64,000 bases of DNA from Paenibacillus aceris (lineage in GTDB: Bacteria; Bacillota; Bacilli; Paenibacillales; NBRC-103111). The stretch covers positions 1-64,000 of the forward strand of contig NZ_JAGGKV010000002.1 in NCBI RefSeq assembly GCF_017874035.1, read 5' to 3'. Below are positions 15,938-24,558 of the stretch, in pieces. How positions within the stretch are numbered: position 1 is the first letter of the stretch; each line of letters opens with the position of its first letter. Below the pieces are notes generated by a model. It did not search any database, was not told the origin of the DNA, and saw only the letters and a list, made by a program, of their open reading frames with translations. Position numbers and translations under genes: made by a program.

Positions 15938-17472
15938 AGCCCGGATTCCTCCTCTTTTGGAATCGTAATGATAAATAAACTTCCCTGCCCTAATGTACTA
16001 AAGCATTGAATCGTGCCATTGAGCGACTGCGTAACGAGATTATAAACGATATTCATTCCCAAACCGGTTCCGCCTTTGCCGCGGCTTGTCGTAAAGAAGG
16101 GTTCAAATATTTGATCGAGCACCGCTTGCGTCATCCCTTTGCCGTCATCGGAATAAGCCAGCAATATTTGATCCTCTTGATCCGTGACACGCAGGCACAA
16201 ACTGCCTTCTTCCTCCAGCGAATAGGCATGGTTTAATGAATTCATCACTAAATTCGTAATGATTTGGGATAAAGCTCCCGGATATGTATAAAGATTTAGC
16301 TGCTCATCACAAAAGACATCTACGCGAAGTCTCGTTTTCTTGAGCGAAGGCTTCAAGCTGGCGATGATTCCCTCTAAATATTCCTTTAATTGAAAGGAGC
16401 GCTTCACTTCAACACTTTGGTCCACTGAAATTTGTTTAAAGCTGCGCACTAAGGAAGAGGCGCGTTCCAAATTCGACTGCACCATCGCATTCGTTTCCCC
16501 AATGACGGAAAGGAATTGCTCCAAATCCGACTTCTTCATCTTACCCGTCTCATACAAGCTCCGGAAATCCTTCGTCTTCTGATCCAGATAAGTGATCGCT
16601 GTAACGCCAATCCCAATCGGTGTATTAATTTCATGGGAGACACCAGCTACAAGGTTCCCTAGGGCACCCATTTTCTCCGATTGAACCAATTGATCCTGCG
16701 TAATTTGCAGCGTGTTCAGCGCTTGCTGCAGCTCCTGATAGCGTTCTTCCAAATTTTTGACCATATCATTAAAAGCCTCGGATACCTCCATAATTTCGGG
16801 GGAAGTCTGGAACTGAAGCTTCGGCAGCTCTCCTCCCTGCTTGACGATGACAGCAGCCTCACGAAGCTTGCTTAAAGGACGAATGACGATTTTGCGTAAA
16901 ATGAGCCAAATCAAGACAGATAGTATGATAGCGATGCTGATGCCGACAACCAAAATGAGTTTCGTGCGTTCCTTAAACAGTGCTGCCTCTTCTGATGAGT
17001 CGAAAATGACCTCCACGGCCCCGACAACGGCCCCATCCTCCTGCAGCGGAGCAATTAAGCGGACAACCGGTTTATCGCTGTGTGCCATCGTCGGCAAATG
17101 GTCAATGATCGTTTTGTCCTGTTTCGGGATGATGACGCTTACGGGATCAAGTCGTTTCCCAACCTCTGCGCGATCGGAAGCTGCTAAAACAACCCCTTCT
17201 ATGCTGTACAACTTCAGCTCAAGAACACGGCTGTTTTTGTATTGAATATAATCAAAAATTTGCTGTACATCCGTAACCGAGCGGGATTCCTCATACCGTC
17301 CATTAATCGCGATAGTCATGCCGCTTATTTGGCTCACGTAAGCTTCTTTGATGGATTGATTTAAACTTATGGTGTCAAAAACCATCATTGTCGAAATCAT
17401 CACGACCGTCACCGAAGTAATTAGAAATACGATTCGTTTCTGTAAACTGAGTTTCTTCCTCAACCATGGCAT
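15934..17472 (-). CDS. Membrane sensor histidine kinase
   Basis: A 512-residue kinase with two membrane helices (about 14-36 and 172-193) enclosing an extracytoplasmic sensor of about 135 residues. A HAMP linker and a coiled coil with QLVQSEKMGALGNLVAG follow. The H-box is GVSHEINTP (His280). The ATPase domain has NLVMNSLNHAY, DDGKGM and GKGGTGLGMNIV. The obvious partner is the HD-GYP regulator translated in overlap. It lies 13 bases after a small lipoprotein gene that may assist sensing. Confidence 0.9.
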   Translation of the reverse strand: MPWLRKKLSLQKRIVFLITSVTVVMISTMMVFDTISLNQSIKEAYVSQISGMTIAINGRYEESRSVTDVQQIFDYIQYKNSRVLELKLYSIEGVVLAASDRAEVGKRLDPVSVIIPKQDKTIIDHLPTMAHSDKPVVRLIAPLQEDGAVVGAVEVIFDSSEEAALFKERTKLILVVGISIAIILSVLIWLILRKIVIRPLSKLREAAVIVKQGGELPKLQFQTSPEIMEVSEAFNDMVKNLEERYQELQQALNTLQITQDQLVQSEKMGALGNLVAGVSHEINTPIGIGVTAITYLDQKTKDFRSLYETGKMKKSDLEQFLSVIGETNAMVQSNLERASSLVRSFKQISVDQSVEVKRSFQLKEYLEGIIASLKPSLKKTRLRVDVFCDEQLNLYTYPGALSQIITNLVMNSLNHAYSLEEEGSLCLRVTDQEDQILLAYSDDGKGMTQAVLDQIFEPFFTTSRGKGGTGLGMNIVYNLVTQSLNGTIQCFSTLGQGSLFIITIPKEEESGL

Positions 17473-17485
17473 AGGTAAGACGCTC

Positions 17486-17875
17486 CTATTTCACTTCAAA
17501 CGTTACAGTTTTGCTAACGTCGTAGGGCGTATGATCGTTGTTATGTAGGGACACCTTGACTTCATGCGGTCCTTTGCTTAAATGGTCCAGCACTTTTTGC
17601 TTCTCCGTTACGACAATCTTCTCGCCTTTATCTAGGGAAACATGGACATGCCCTTCTCCTTCAACACGTTGTTGATCGTAGTGCTCTTTGGAAATCTTCA
17701 GATCCGTGGTAAATTGCAGAGTAGCTGTGTCTCCATTGACCGTTGCGCTGACATCTAATGTTGGCGTATAGGTATTTGCCGGCTTCGTGCTCGTTTTCGC
17801 TGCCCCGCATCCTGAAATCAAGAAGGTCAGCGCAGCAACCAGACACATACTTTTACAAATTCTCATCTTTTTCAT
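17486..17875 (-). CDS. Small lipoprotein, YtkA/FixH-like
   Basis: A 129-residue lipoprotein. The lipobox LISGC places the acylated Cys at residue 23, followed by an AAKTSTKPA linker and a beta-sandwich-like domain. Conserved-looking histidines occur in GEGHVHVSLDKG and SLHNNDHTPYD, as in YtkA-like proteins. Metal binding is possible but not shown. It is the first gene of the kinase/HD-GYP operon, so it may be an accessory sensor or a target. Confidence 0.65.
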   Translation of the reverse strand: MKKMRICKSMCLVAALTFLISGCGAAKTSTKPANTYTPTLDVSATVNGDTATLQFTTDLKISKEHYDQQRVEGEGHVHVSLDKGEKIVVTEKQKVLDHLSKGPHEVKVSLHNNDHTPYDVSKTVTFEVK

Positions 17876-18176
17876 CCCCTATTTGACCGCTAATTGTCTA
17901 TTCATGTCAAAAAAAGCCATCCTCTTTAGCTTATGAATATTCATACGGTTTGTCCACTTCTATTTTGAAAACAAAACCCTTTGCCACTGCAATTATTCTT
18001 GTATTCATAATTTTCTGACTTCTATTGTCGAATAATCATGAGAACGCTCACATTTTGCGCTTCCCCAGGAAATAATTTCATTTCCCAAAACAAGAATGAT
18101 TTCCCCAGGTTTGGAGCAATGTAGTAAAGTCGCTGTTCACTTTAAAATAACTCGATCCTTAGGAGGCTCTTCCCTT
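17876..18176. other. Divergent promoter region with repeat motifs
   Basis: This gap separates the divergent lipoprotein-kinase operon and the coiled-coil protein gene. It contains a perfect 14-base palindrome TATGAATATTCATA (17932-17945). It also contains two direct copies of TTCCCCAGG (18061-18069 and 18101-18109) with a TTTCCC copy between them. These look like regulator sites. No gene seen. Confidence 0.5.
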
Positions 18177-18494
18177 ATGTCCGACACTCGTGAGTTTTCG
18201 ATGCAGGTACAACACGCTATTGACGCAGCAGATCAAGCGATACGCCTAGCTACAGACGCTGAGTATAAACTGCAAAGAGCCATTGTTCAGGCTCACCCTC
18301 AAGATATCCAATCCGCACAAGCCGCTCTCACGCAGGCCAAGCACAAAGTCAGAGATGCACAGGAACAGCTGCAAACCTATAATAATGAGCAGTACGGGCA
18401 GCAAATCAAACAAACGATGGAGCAGTTGACTCAAGCTTCTCAAGACGTCGAAGCCAATCAAGTGAAATTTCACACCCCTAAGCAAATTCGATAA
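18177..18494 (+). CDS. Small Gln/Ala-rich coiled-coil protein
   Basis: A 105-residue soluble protein predicted to be almost entirely helical, rich in Gln, Ala and Asp with heptad spacing (AADQAIRLATDAEYKLQRAI, AQAALTQAKHKVRDAQEQL). No domain recognised. AGGAGG at 18161-18166 ends ten bases before the ATG at 18177. A terminator follows. Function unknown. Confidence 0.7.
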   Translation: MSDTREFSMQVQHAIDAADQAIRLATDAEYKLQRAIVQAHPQDIQSAQAALTQAKHKVRDAQEQLQTYNNEQYGQQIKQTMEQLTQASQDVEANQVKFHTPKQIR

Positions 18495-18511
18495 TGGTCG
18501 GTTCTATGAAA

Positions 18512-18543
18512 AGGTGATCGAAATTCGATCGCTTTTTCTTTTT
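18512..18543 (+). terminator. Intrinsic terminator after the coiled-coil protein gene
   Basis: Stem GTGATCGA/TCGATCGC around AAT, followed by TTTTTCTTTTTA. Confidence 0.75.
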
Positions 18544-18607
18544 ATATAAACAATATGTTAAACTACTGAGGAAGGTTTTCAAGTTATTTGGGGAGGCACT
18601 ACATTTC

Positions 18608-19243
18608 ATGCTCGTTATCGGAATTGCCGGTGGTACCGGTTCAGGGAAGACTACAGTAGCCAGATCGATTATCAACAAGCTGGGATCTACGAACGTTACA
18701 TTAATTTCACAAGATAATTACTATCTTCATCATAGTGGACTGACGTATGAAGAACGAGAGCGCATTAACTACGATCATCCGCGTGCATTTGAGAACGGAC
18801 TGCTTCTTAAGCACCTGAATGAGCTCAAAGACGGAAAAGCCGTCGATATACCGGTCTATGATTTCTCGCAGCATGCCCGCTCACAAGACACGATTCGAAT
18901 TGACGTTAAGCCCATTGTGCTGCTTGAAGGCATTCATGTGTTAACCGATGAGGAGCTGCGCGGCGCTTTGAACATCAAGGTATTCGTCGATACAGACCCC
19001 GATGTCCGCATTTTGCGCCGGCTTTCCCGCGACATCAACGAAAGGGGCCGCACGCTGCAGTCGGTCTTCGATCAGTACTTGACGACAGTGAAACCGATGC
19101 ATGACGCTTTTATTGAACCTTCCAAGAAGTACGCGGACATTATTATTCCTGAAGGCGGAGAAAACCAAATCGGAATTTCTATGCTGACGATTTTGACAGA
19201 GCGCTACATGACGGATCAGGCGGCCAGCTATGAGATTGGATAA
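18608..19243 (+). CDS. udk: Uridine kinase
   Basis: A 211-residue uridine/cytidine kinase of pyrimidine salvage (uridine or cytidine to UMP or CMP). The P-loop GGTGSGKTT is at residues 8-16, the substrate stretch SQDNYY follows, and YDHPRAFENGLL and VLLEGIHVL are family blocks. RRLSRDINERGR is the LID arginine segment. Length matches the family. Single gene between two terminators. Confidence 0.95.
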   Translation: MLVIGIAGGTGSGKTTVARSIINKLGSTNVTLISQDNYYLHHSGLTYEERERINYDHPRAFENGLLLKHLNELKDGKAVDIPVYDFSQHARSQDTIRIDVKPIVLLEGIHVLTDEELRGALNIKVFVDTDPDVRILRRLSRDINERGRTLQSVFDQYLTTVKPMHDAFIEPSKKYADIIIPEGGENQIGISMLTILTERYMTDQAASYEIG

Positions 19244-19250
19244 ATGAAAG

Positions 19251-19290
19251 AAAGACACTCTTCCCTGGATAAAGGTGGAGTGTCTTTCTT
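19251..19290. terminator. Bidirectional terminator between udk and the MFS gene
   Basis: Ten-base stem AAAGACACTC/GAGTGTCTTT with T-rich flanks on both strands. Confidence 0.85.
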
Positions 19291-19291
19291 T

Positions 19292-20452
19292 TTACACCGA
19301 ATTTTCACGACGAAACATAAGGCCTGAAAGTGCGAATATCACATAAATGAGACTGAGCATATAAAAAATACTTGCCACATTCGAGTAGCGAATGGCCATC
19401 CCCCCGATTAGAGGGCCGGCGATGCTCCCTAGGCTATATTGAATAGAGGCCAGTACATTGGCTGTAGGCAATAAATGTTTAGGTAAAATATCCGCCGCGT
19501 AGGCTAGTCCAAGTGAGAAAAAAGAACCGACCATCCCTCCGGCGATGCCAAATAACAGGCCGATCAACCATAAATTCGCCCCTGCGAACGGAATACAGAA
19601 AAAGGCCATTGCACCGATGAGTCCAGATGTGATAAGAATCTTCTTCCGGCCAATCCGGTCACTCCAAATACCAAGCGGCAGCTGCATAATTAAACTGCCG
19701 ACTCCGATTACGGGCAGCAGAACTCCGATATTAGGCTCGGAGAGGCCGATTCGCAAGCCGTAGAGCGGAAAGTTACTATTCATCGAGGCTTCCATATAGC
19801 CGTAAAGAAGCGAAGTAATCAATGGAAACCAAGCCATGGCAGCCACTTTGGATGCACGCTTATGCACAGCTTCCATGCGTTCACCCCGTTCAGGACGTTC
19901 ATTCGGCAGTTTCGTCAACAGCAGCAGAATGATCAGAAAAAAGCTGCTTGTAGTCAGAAACGGAACCCAAATGCCTGCTTTTAACAGCGTAATCCCAATG
20001 GGCCCTAAACTAAAACCAATCCCGTATGCCATGCCATACAGCGAGATATTACGTCCTCTATGCTCTTTAGGGCTGGACGTTACAATCCATAATTGGGTGG
20101 CATAATGCAAGGCGCTGTCCCCTACTCCTACTAACAAACGCAGTGCAAACCAGAATCCAGCCTGCTGCCAAGCCGGGAACAAGCAGGTCGCTGTGATGAT
20201 CAGCCCCATCCCAACCATAATGACCGGCTTATAGCCGTAGCGCCGTACCGGCTTTTCAATGAAGAACATCGTCGAGAAAATGCCAATATAAAGCGCAGCT
20301 GCATTCAAGCCATTTGCATCCGCAGATACCCCCGATCGATCCAGCAAAATCGTTAGCAGCGGCAAGAGCATGCCTTGACTCATACCCGCAACGATGATAA
20401 CCATAATTAATATGGTTAATTTATTAGAAACAAGCTTATCTCTAAGAGCCAT
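19292..20452 (-). CDS. MFS transporter
   Basis: A 386-residue membrane protein with about 12 helices. The MFS loop-2/3-type motif is recognisable (KPVRRYGYKPVIMVGMG), as is a second-half copy (WSDRIGRKKILITSG). Substrate unknown; the drug:H+ antiporter-1 type is most likely by length and motif. The ATG at 20452 lies inside the end of the upstream gene (11-base overlap) without a strong ribosome site, so translation is probably coupled. Confidence 0.82.
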   Translation of the reverse strand: MALRDKLVSNKLTILIMVIIVAGMSQGMLLPLLTILLDRSGVSADANGLNAAALYIGIFSTMFFIEKPVRRYGYKPVIMVGMGLIITATCLFPAWQQAGFWFALRLLVGVGDSALHYATQLWIVTSSPKEHRGRNISLYGMAYGIGFSLGPIGITLLKAGIWVPFLTTSSFFLIILLLLTKLPNERPERGERMEAVHKRASKVAAMAWFPLITSLLYGYMEASMNSNFPLYGLRIGLSEPNIGVLLPVIGVGSLIMQLPLGIWSDRIGRKKILITSGLIGAMAFFCIPFAGANLWLIGLLFGIAGGMVGSFFSLGLAYAADILPKHLLPTANVLASIQYSLGSIAGPLIGGMAIRYSNVASIFYMLSLIYVIFALSGLMFRRENSV

Positions 20453-20984
20453 TTCCAAAACGAACGGTTTCCCATCTTTGTGCATATTCTGTCAGCTTGC
20501 CATGGAGTGGGACGTGGAATTGCTCGTTAATATAAAGCCTCAGATTTTTAATCCATTCCTTAAAGGACGGATAAGTGACGAAAAGATTAGCATATCGGTC
20601 ACTCAGGCATAAAAAATAAGGTCCAGGCGATTTGTCCGTTAAAAAATGAAGGGAAGTATCCATTGGGGTATATTTCTTGCGCTTCCCCTCCCACGTGTCC
20701 AAATCCAATTGAACCGTGCTGTTCGACTGTTTGAGCAGGCTTTCCAAATGCTTCACTCGCGCATGATATGGCGTTTTACTCGCAATGTCCATTCTGCGCA
20801 GCGTTTCTTCATGCTGCGGATAAAAGATGGCGCGGACAAACTTCTTTTCCTCCGCCCATGCTGTAAAAGCTTGCATGTCGGCTTCCGTCCAATCTTCAAA
20901 AGTTTCGAACACAAAGATGGTTCCTTTGCGTGTTTGTGCCGGCGGTTCATACCCAAAGGGCACTTTAATCTGTTCTCTTGCCAT
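20442..20984 (-). CDS. Conserved protein of unknown function
   Basis: A 180-residue soluble protein with no motif I recognise. It is rich in aromatic residues (FVFETFEDWTEADMQAFTAW, YFLCLSDRYANLFVTYPSF). AGAGGAGG precedes the ATG at good spacing. It is transcribed together with the MFS gene that overlaps its end. It may act in the same process as the transporter, but nothing shows which. Confidence 0.7.
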   Translation of the reverse strand: MAREQIKVPFGYEPPAQTRKGTIFVFETFEDWTEADMQAFTAWAEEKKFVRAIFYPQHEETLRRMDIASKTPYHARVKHLESLLKQSNSTVQLDLDTWEGKRKKYTPMDTSLHFLTDKSPGPYFLCLSDRYANLFVTYPSFKEWIKNLRLYINEQFHVPLHGKLTEYAQRWETVRFGNGS

Positions 20985-21150
20985 TGTGTCCTCCTCTAAG
21001 TTGTCATCGTTAATTCACTTACTCCCATTTGCCTAGTCCTCTATTGTAGCATACCCTTAAAGTTCCGCGAAATCAGAGTCCAATTAGCTTTAGCGCTCTT
21101 ATTGCGATATAATTTCTAAGTACTAATATTCAATTAAGGGAGACCTAAGA

Positions 21151-22266
21151 ATGAGAGATCCACGACTTCAAACTTTTGCCCGCAACATTATCCGTTATTC
21201 GGTGAGTCTTCAACCCGGAGAGAAGATTTTGATCGAGATGATTGGTGTCAAAGATCCAGAACTCGCCAAATGCTTTATCGAAGAAGTATATGCTGTAGGC
21301 GGCAAGCCATTCATCGAGCTGCGCGATCCAATGATCACAAGAAGCTTGCAAATGAAAGGCACACAAGAGCAATTTAGCGAATGGTCCGAGTTTGAGCTCG
21401 TCCGCATGAAGCAGATGGATGCCTATGTAGCCGTTCGCAGCGGGGATAACATCACAGAATCGTCCGATGTTCCGGATGAACAAATGCGTCTTTACTTGAA
21501 GCACTTCCAACGCCCGCTCTTCGACGAGCGCATTAACAATACCAAATGGTGCGTCATGCGCTATCCGAACCCTTCCATGGCTCAACTGGCCGGCAAGAGC
21601 ACAGAGGAATTCGAAAATTTCTACTTTAACGTTTGCAATCTCGATTACAGCAAAATGGCTACAGCGATGGAATCACTTGTTGCTCTCATGAACCGTACGG
21701 ACAAAGTTCGTCTTGTTGCCAAAGGCACGGACATCTCTTTCTCCATTAAAAACATTGGTGCAGTCCCATGCTCAGGATTAAGAAATATTCCGGATGGCGA
21801 AGTTTACACAGCGCCTGTGAAAGACTCCGTGAATGGCGTAATCAGCTACAATACACCGACGAATTATTCAGGCACTTCCTTCGAGAACATTGTTCTTCGT
21901 TTCGAAAATGGCCGTATTGTTGAAGCAACCAGCAATGACACCAAGAAATTGAATGATATTCTGGATACGGATGACGGAGCGCGTTATATCGGCGAATTCG
22001 CGATTGGCGTGAACCCTTACATCAAACATCCAATGAAAGACATTCTGTTCGATGAGAAAATTGACGGCAGCATCCATTTCACGCCTGGCCAAGCCTATGA
22101 GACCGCGGATAACACGAACCGGTCCTCGGTTCACTGGGATATGGTGCTGATCCAACGTCCTGAATATGGCGGTGGAGAGATCTACTTTGACGATGTGCTC
22201 ATTCGCAAAGACGGACGCTTCGTCATTCCGGAACTTGAAAAACTCAACCCGGAAAACTTAATGTAA
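21151..22266 (+). CDS. M29-family aminopeptidase
   Basis: A 371-residue metallo-aminopeptidase of the M29 group (AmpS/PepS/aminopeptidase T). Family blocks: DPRLQTFARNIIRYSV at the start, GTDISFSIKNI, IPDGEVYTAPVKDSVNGVI with the metal-binding Glu, and GVNPYIKHPM and HWDMVLI near the end. It trims N-terminal residues from peptides in the cytosol. TATAAT is visible about 40 bases upstream; GGGAG precedes the ATG. Confidence 0.92.
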   Translation: MRDPRLQTFARNIIRYSVSLQPGEKILIEMIGVKDPELAKCFIEEVYAVGGKPFIELRDPMITRSLQMKGTQEQFSEWSEFELVRMKQMDAYVAVRSGDNITESSDVPDEQMRLYLKHFQRPLFDERINNTKWCVMRYPNPSMAQLAGKSTEEFENFYFNVCNLDYSKMATAMESLVALMNRTDKVRLVAKGTDISFSIKNIGAVPCSGLRNIPDGEVYTAPVKDSVNGVISYNTPTNYSGTSFENIVLRFENGRIVEATSNDTKKLNDILDTDDGARYIGEFAIGVNPYIKHPMKDILFDEKIDGSIHFTPGQAYETADNTNRSSVHWDMVLIQRPEYGGGEIYFDDVLIRKDGRFVIPELEKLNPENLM

Positions 22267-22272
22267 TAAAAT

Positions 22273-22325
22273 AAGCAGTTGAAGCTCCGAAAATGATGTC
22301 GGATCGCTTCAGCTGCTTTTCATTT
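22273..22325. terminator. Bidirectional terminator between M29 peptidase and L,D-transpeptidase genes
   Basis: Stem AAGCAGTTGAAGC/GCTTCAGCTGCTT with one G-U pair, followed by TTTTCATTTT. Confidence 0.8.
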
Positions 22326-22352
22326 TAAGTAACGGCATTAAGTTTCGCCGAT

Positions 22353-23834
22353 CTATCCAAGCCAATGGAATACGACGCCTTCAGGAGATTCGTCAAGCGC
22401 AGGCCGGGCGGAAGGAATGAGCCGATCAGCGTCCTTCACTTGCTCTTGGTTGTTCGCGGCTTGAGCCGTGGCTTGAATCTGCACCTCTGCACCCTTGGGT
22501 ACAAAGGGAAATAACTGCTGTACATCTCCATTGGTCAGCCTGACGCAACCGAGCGATTTGTCCGAGCCGATTGAGCTCTCATCGTAAGTGCCGTGCAGCG
22601 CAATTCCGCCAAGTCCCAAGCCTGCTTCCCCGTAACTCTGAGCATGGCTTCCTTGTGGGTTTTGTACGCGGTCTATTACCTGGAAATGCCCTTGCGGCGT
22701 GCGATCGTTCGCTCCCAGACCGATTTCTTTATCCCATAAAATATATTGTCCGCTTACAAGCTTAAGTTGATGCTCGTCCTTATTAATTTCAATATGCACC
22801 GGTTCGTAAGTCATATTCGCCACAGCTTCTGAATTCGCATAGAACATCTGCGCGAGGTCCGCTGCCCCTGGCGTATATACCCATCCTCCTTTACCGGTGA
22901 AAGCCGCTGAAACGCCATTAGAGCCCGTTGCAGCCTCCAATGGGATGAAGCTAAGGTAGTTGTTTGGATAATCCTGCAGAAGCGCTTCTAGACGGTCAGG
23001 CGGGCTCCCGTTGTCTTTTATGTAGGCTTCCAATGCGGTTCTAACTAAATTAGCACCAAACGCACTAAGCGGTTGGTGCTTTTCAAATTCAGCATTTAAG
23101 AAACGGATTCTTACCCTGTCATCTGTCTCAGGATGATACTGCGCAACGACGATGGCACTCTTCGTCAGTTCTTCATCCCTAAGCAGCATGGTTTTCCCAA
23201 TACTACCGTTGTCCTGTGACAGGACTCCGTAAATTAGGATGTTCGTTTTCGGCATTTCCTTTGCCAGCTCCAACGCCTGCTTATGCAAAGCCAATTCAAT
23301 GGCTTCGCTGCTCGTCTCAGGCGCTATGTACATAATAAAAGGGGCGTCTACCGTTTCATAGGTAACATCGCTTCCAACGCCCCAAACTTTCATGGAAGAA
23401 ATTGTTTTGTAGAGCGGCTGATTCCCTGCAAACAAAACAACTAAGAGAAGATTAAGCACAAGCAGAACAATGAGCAGCGTTTTCATAAATTGCGGCAGCA
23501 TCCTCTTCGTTTCCTCCGGGAATGCATTTTGCATGTTCAGCGCATGTGCCGCCTGCTCCTCTTCAATGTGTCGAATGGCTCGGTTAGCAGCGGAGTAAAA
23601 TGGCGACGGGTAAGTCCGAAGAACTTCCTTGTAATGAAAAATAGCCCGCTTATAATTCCCTTTCCTTTGAAATTTTTGCCCGATCTTATAATGAGCTTCC
23701 GGTGAAGTGGCATCTAAATACCGGATGACTTTCTCATAATACAAAGGATCGGCTGGGGAAATAAACAAGTTCTTGCGCAAATGAATGAGATTGTCATCGA
23801 GATGGTTACGAAATCGCTGGGTTCGGCGTATCAT
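22353..23834 (-). CDS. Membrane-anchored L,D-transpeptidase with TPR-like N-terminus
   Basis: A 493-residue protein. Residues 1-110 are cytoplasmic and contain a TPR-like pair of helices (EAHYKIGQKFQRKGNYKRAI). One membrane helix lies at about 117-136. An extracytoplasmic linker domain is followed by a YkuD domain near 345-455 whose active site reads HGTYDESSIGSDKSLGCVRL, with the catalytic Cys in LGCVR. YkuD enzymes make 3-3 cross-links in peptidoglycan or attach proteins to it. The cytoplasmic TPR is an unusual addition. Confidence 0.88.
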   Translation of the reverse strand: MIRRTQRFRNHLDDNLIHLRKNLFISPADPLYYEKVIRYLDATSPEAHYKIGQKFQRKGNYKRAIFHYKEVLRTYPSPFYSAANRAIRHIEEEQAAHALNMQNAFPEETKRMLPQFMKTLLIVLLVLNLLLVVLFAGNQPLYKTISSMKVWGVGSDVTYETVDAPFIMYIAPETSSEAIELALHKQALELAKEMPKTNILIYGVLSQDNGSIGKTMLLRDEELTKSAIVVAQYHPETDDRVRIRFLNAEFEKHQPLSAFGANLVRTALEAYIKDNGSPPDRLEALLQDYPNNYLSFIPLEAATGSNGVSAAFTGKGGWVYTPGAADLAQMFYANSEAVANMTYEPVHIEINKDEHQLKLVSGQYILWDKEIGLGANDRTPQGHFQVIDRVQNPQGSHAQSYGEAGLGLGGIALHGTYDESSIGSDKSLGCVRLTNGDVQQLFPFVPKGAEVQIQATAQAANNQEQVKDADRLIPSARPALDESPEGVVFHWLG

Positions 23835-23881
23835 TCGGCTCCTCTCCGTTCACTAAATTAGCTTGTCTACACTCGATGCTC

Positions 23882-23915
23882 GATACATTTAGTATCTCTG
23901 ATACATAATGTATCA
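23882..23915. promoter_or_regulatory. Two tandem palindromes, probable operator
   Basis: GATACATTTAGTATC (23882-23896) and the perfect palindrome TGATACATAATGTATCA (23899-23915) lie side by side. They sit between the L,D-transpeptidase gene and a divergent small gene. Both share the half-site GATAC(AT). No regulator gene is adjacent. Confidence 0.5.
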
Positions 23916-24012
23916 TGTTTGGCATCATACTGACAACCCTTTTATTCCTTCCTGAAAGCACCAGCATGAACCTTTCCTATTTAGCAAAAGCTGAATTTCG
24001 GAGGTGATAATC

Positions 24013-24147
24013 ATGAGTGGGAGAAACAGCAAACCGAAAAATAATGGACCAGCAGGCAGCCCTTCACGTCTAGATCAATTTGGTGACAAAGCCGTCCAAC
24101 AAGATAAACGCGAAATGAAAGAACGCAATAAAAAGTCTACTTGTTAG
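24013..24147 (+). CDS. Very small basic protein, function unknown
   Basis: A 44-residue ORF. The ribosome site is GGAGGTGAT (24000-24008). The product is hydrophilic and basic (SGRNSKPKNNGPAGSPSRLD, then DKREMKERNKKST) and probably disordered. It lies directly before a shared terminator. Size and composition recall small spore-core proteins, but I cannot assign a family. Expression may be controlled by the palindromes at 23882-23915. Confidence 0.6.
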   Translation: MSGRNSKPKNNGPAGSPSRLDQFGDKAVQQDKREMKERNKKSTC

Positions 24148-24158
24148 CTGAAAATACG

Positions 24159-24207
24159 AAAAAGACGCCCCTTCCCGCGTATTCCGCGGGCAAGAGCGTC
24201 TTTTCCT
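24159..24207. terminator. Bidirectional terminator after the qox operon
   Basis: Outer stem AAAAGACGC/GCGTCTTTT with an inner CCCGCG/CGCGGG hairpin and T-runs on both strands. Confidence 0.85.
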
Positions 24208-24230
24208 TTTTAACCTATTTAACCTATATG

Positions 24231-24557
24231 TTAATGTGCTACTGTGTTGTAAGTCATAATCCAGATGGAACCGCCAACGATCGTCACGAGAATAATGAGG
24301 CCAAAAATCAGCGTCATAATATTCCATCGCGCGTTCTCGCCTTCCTTCACATGCATGAAGAAAAACAATTGTACACCAAACTGCAGAACGGCCATGAGAA
24401 GGATCAAAACCAATGTTCCGGTTTTGTTCAACATATGGTTCATAACGACAACCAGCGGGATGATGGTCAAAATGATCGAGAGCGCGAAGCCGATGACATA
24501 AGATTTTAACGATCCATGCGCATGGTTATCATGAGTACCCGTATGGTGTTGACTCAT
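24231..24557 (-). CDS. qoxD: Quinol oxidase subunit IV
   Basis: A 108-residue subunit with three membrane helices after a His-rich start (MSQHHTGTHDNHAHG). The core LKSYVIGFALSIILTIIPL and the final helix match CyoD/QoxD. It stabilises the haem-copper oxidase. Last gene of the operon; its start is one base after the qoxC stop. Confidence 0.9.
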   Translation of the reverse strand: MSQHHTGTHDNHAHGSLKSYVIGFALSIILTIIPLVVVMNHMLNKTGTLVLILLMAVLQFGVQLFFFMHVKEGENARWNIMTLIFGLIILVTIVGGSIWIMTYNTVAH

Positions 24558-24558
24558 C

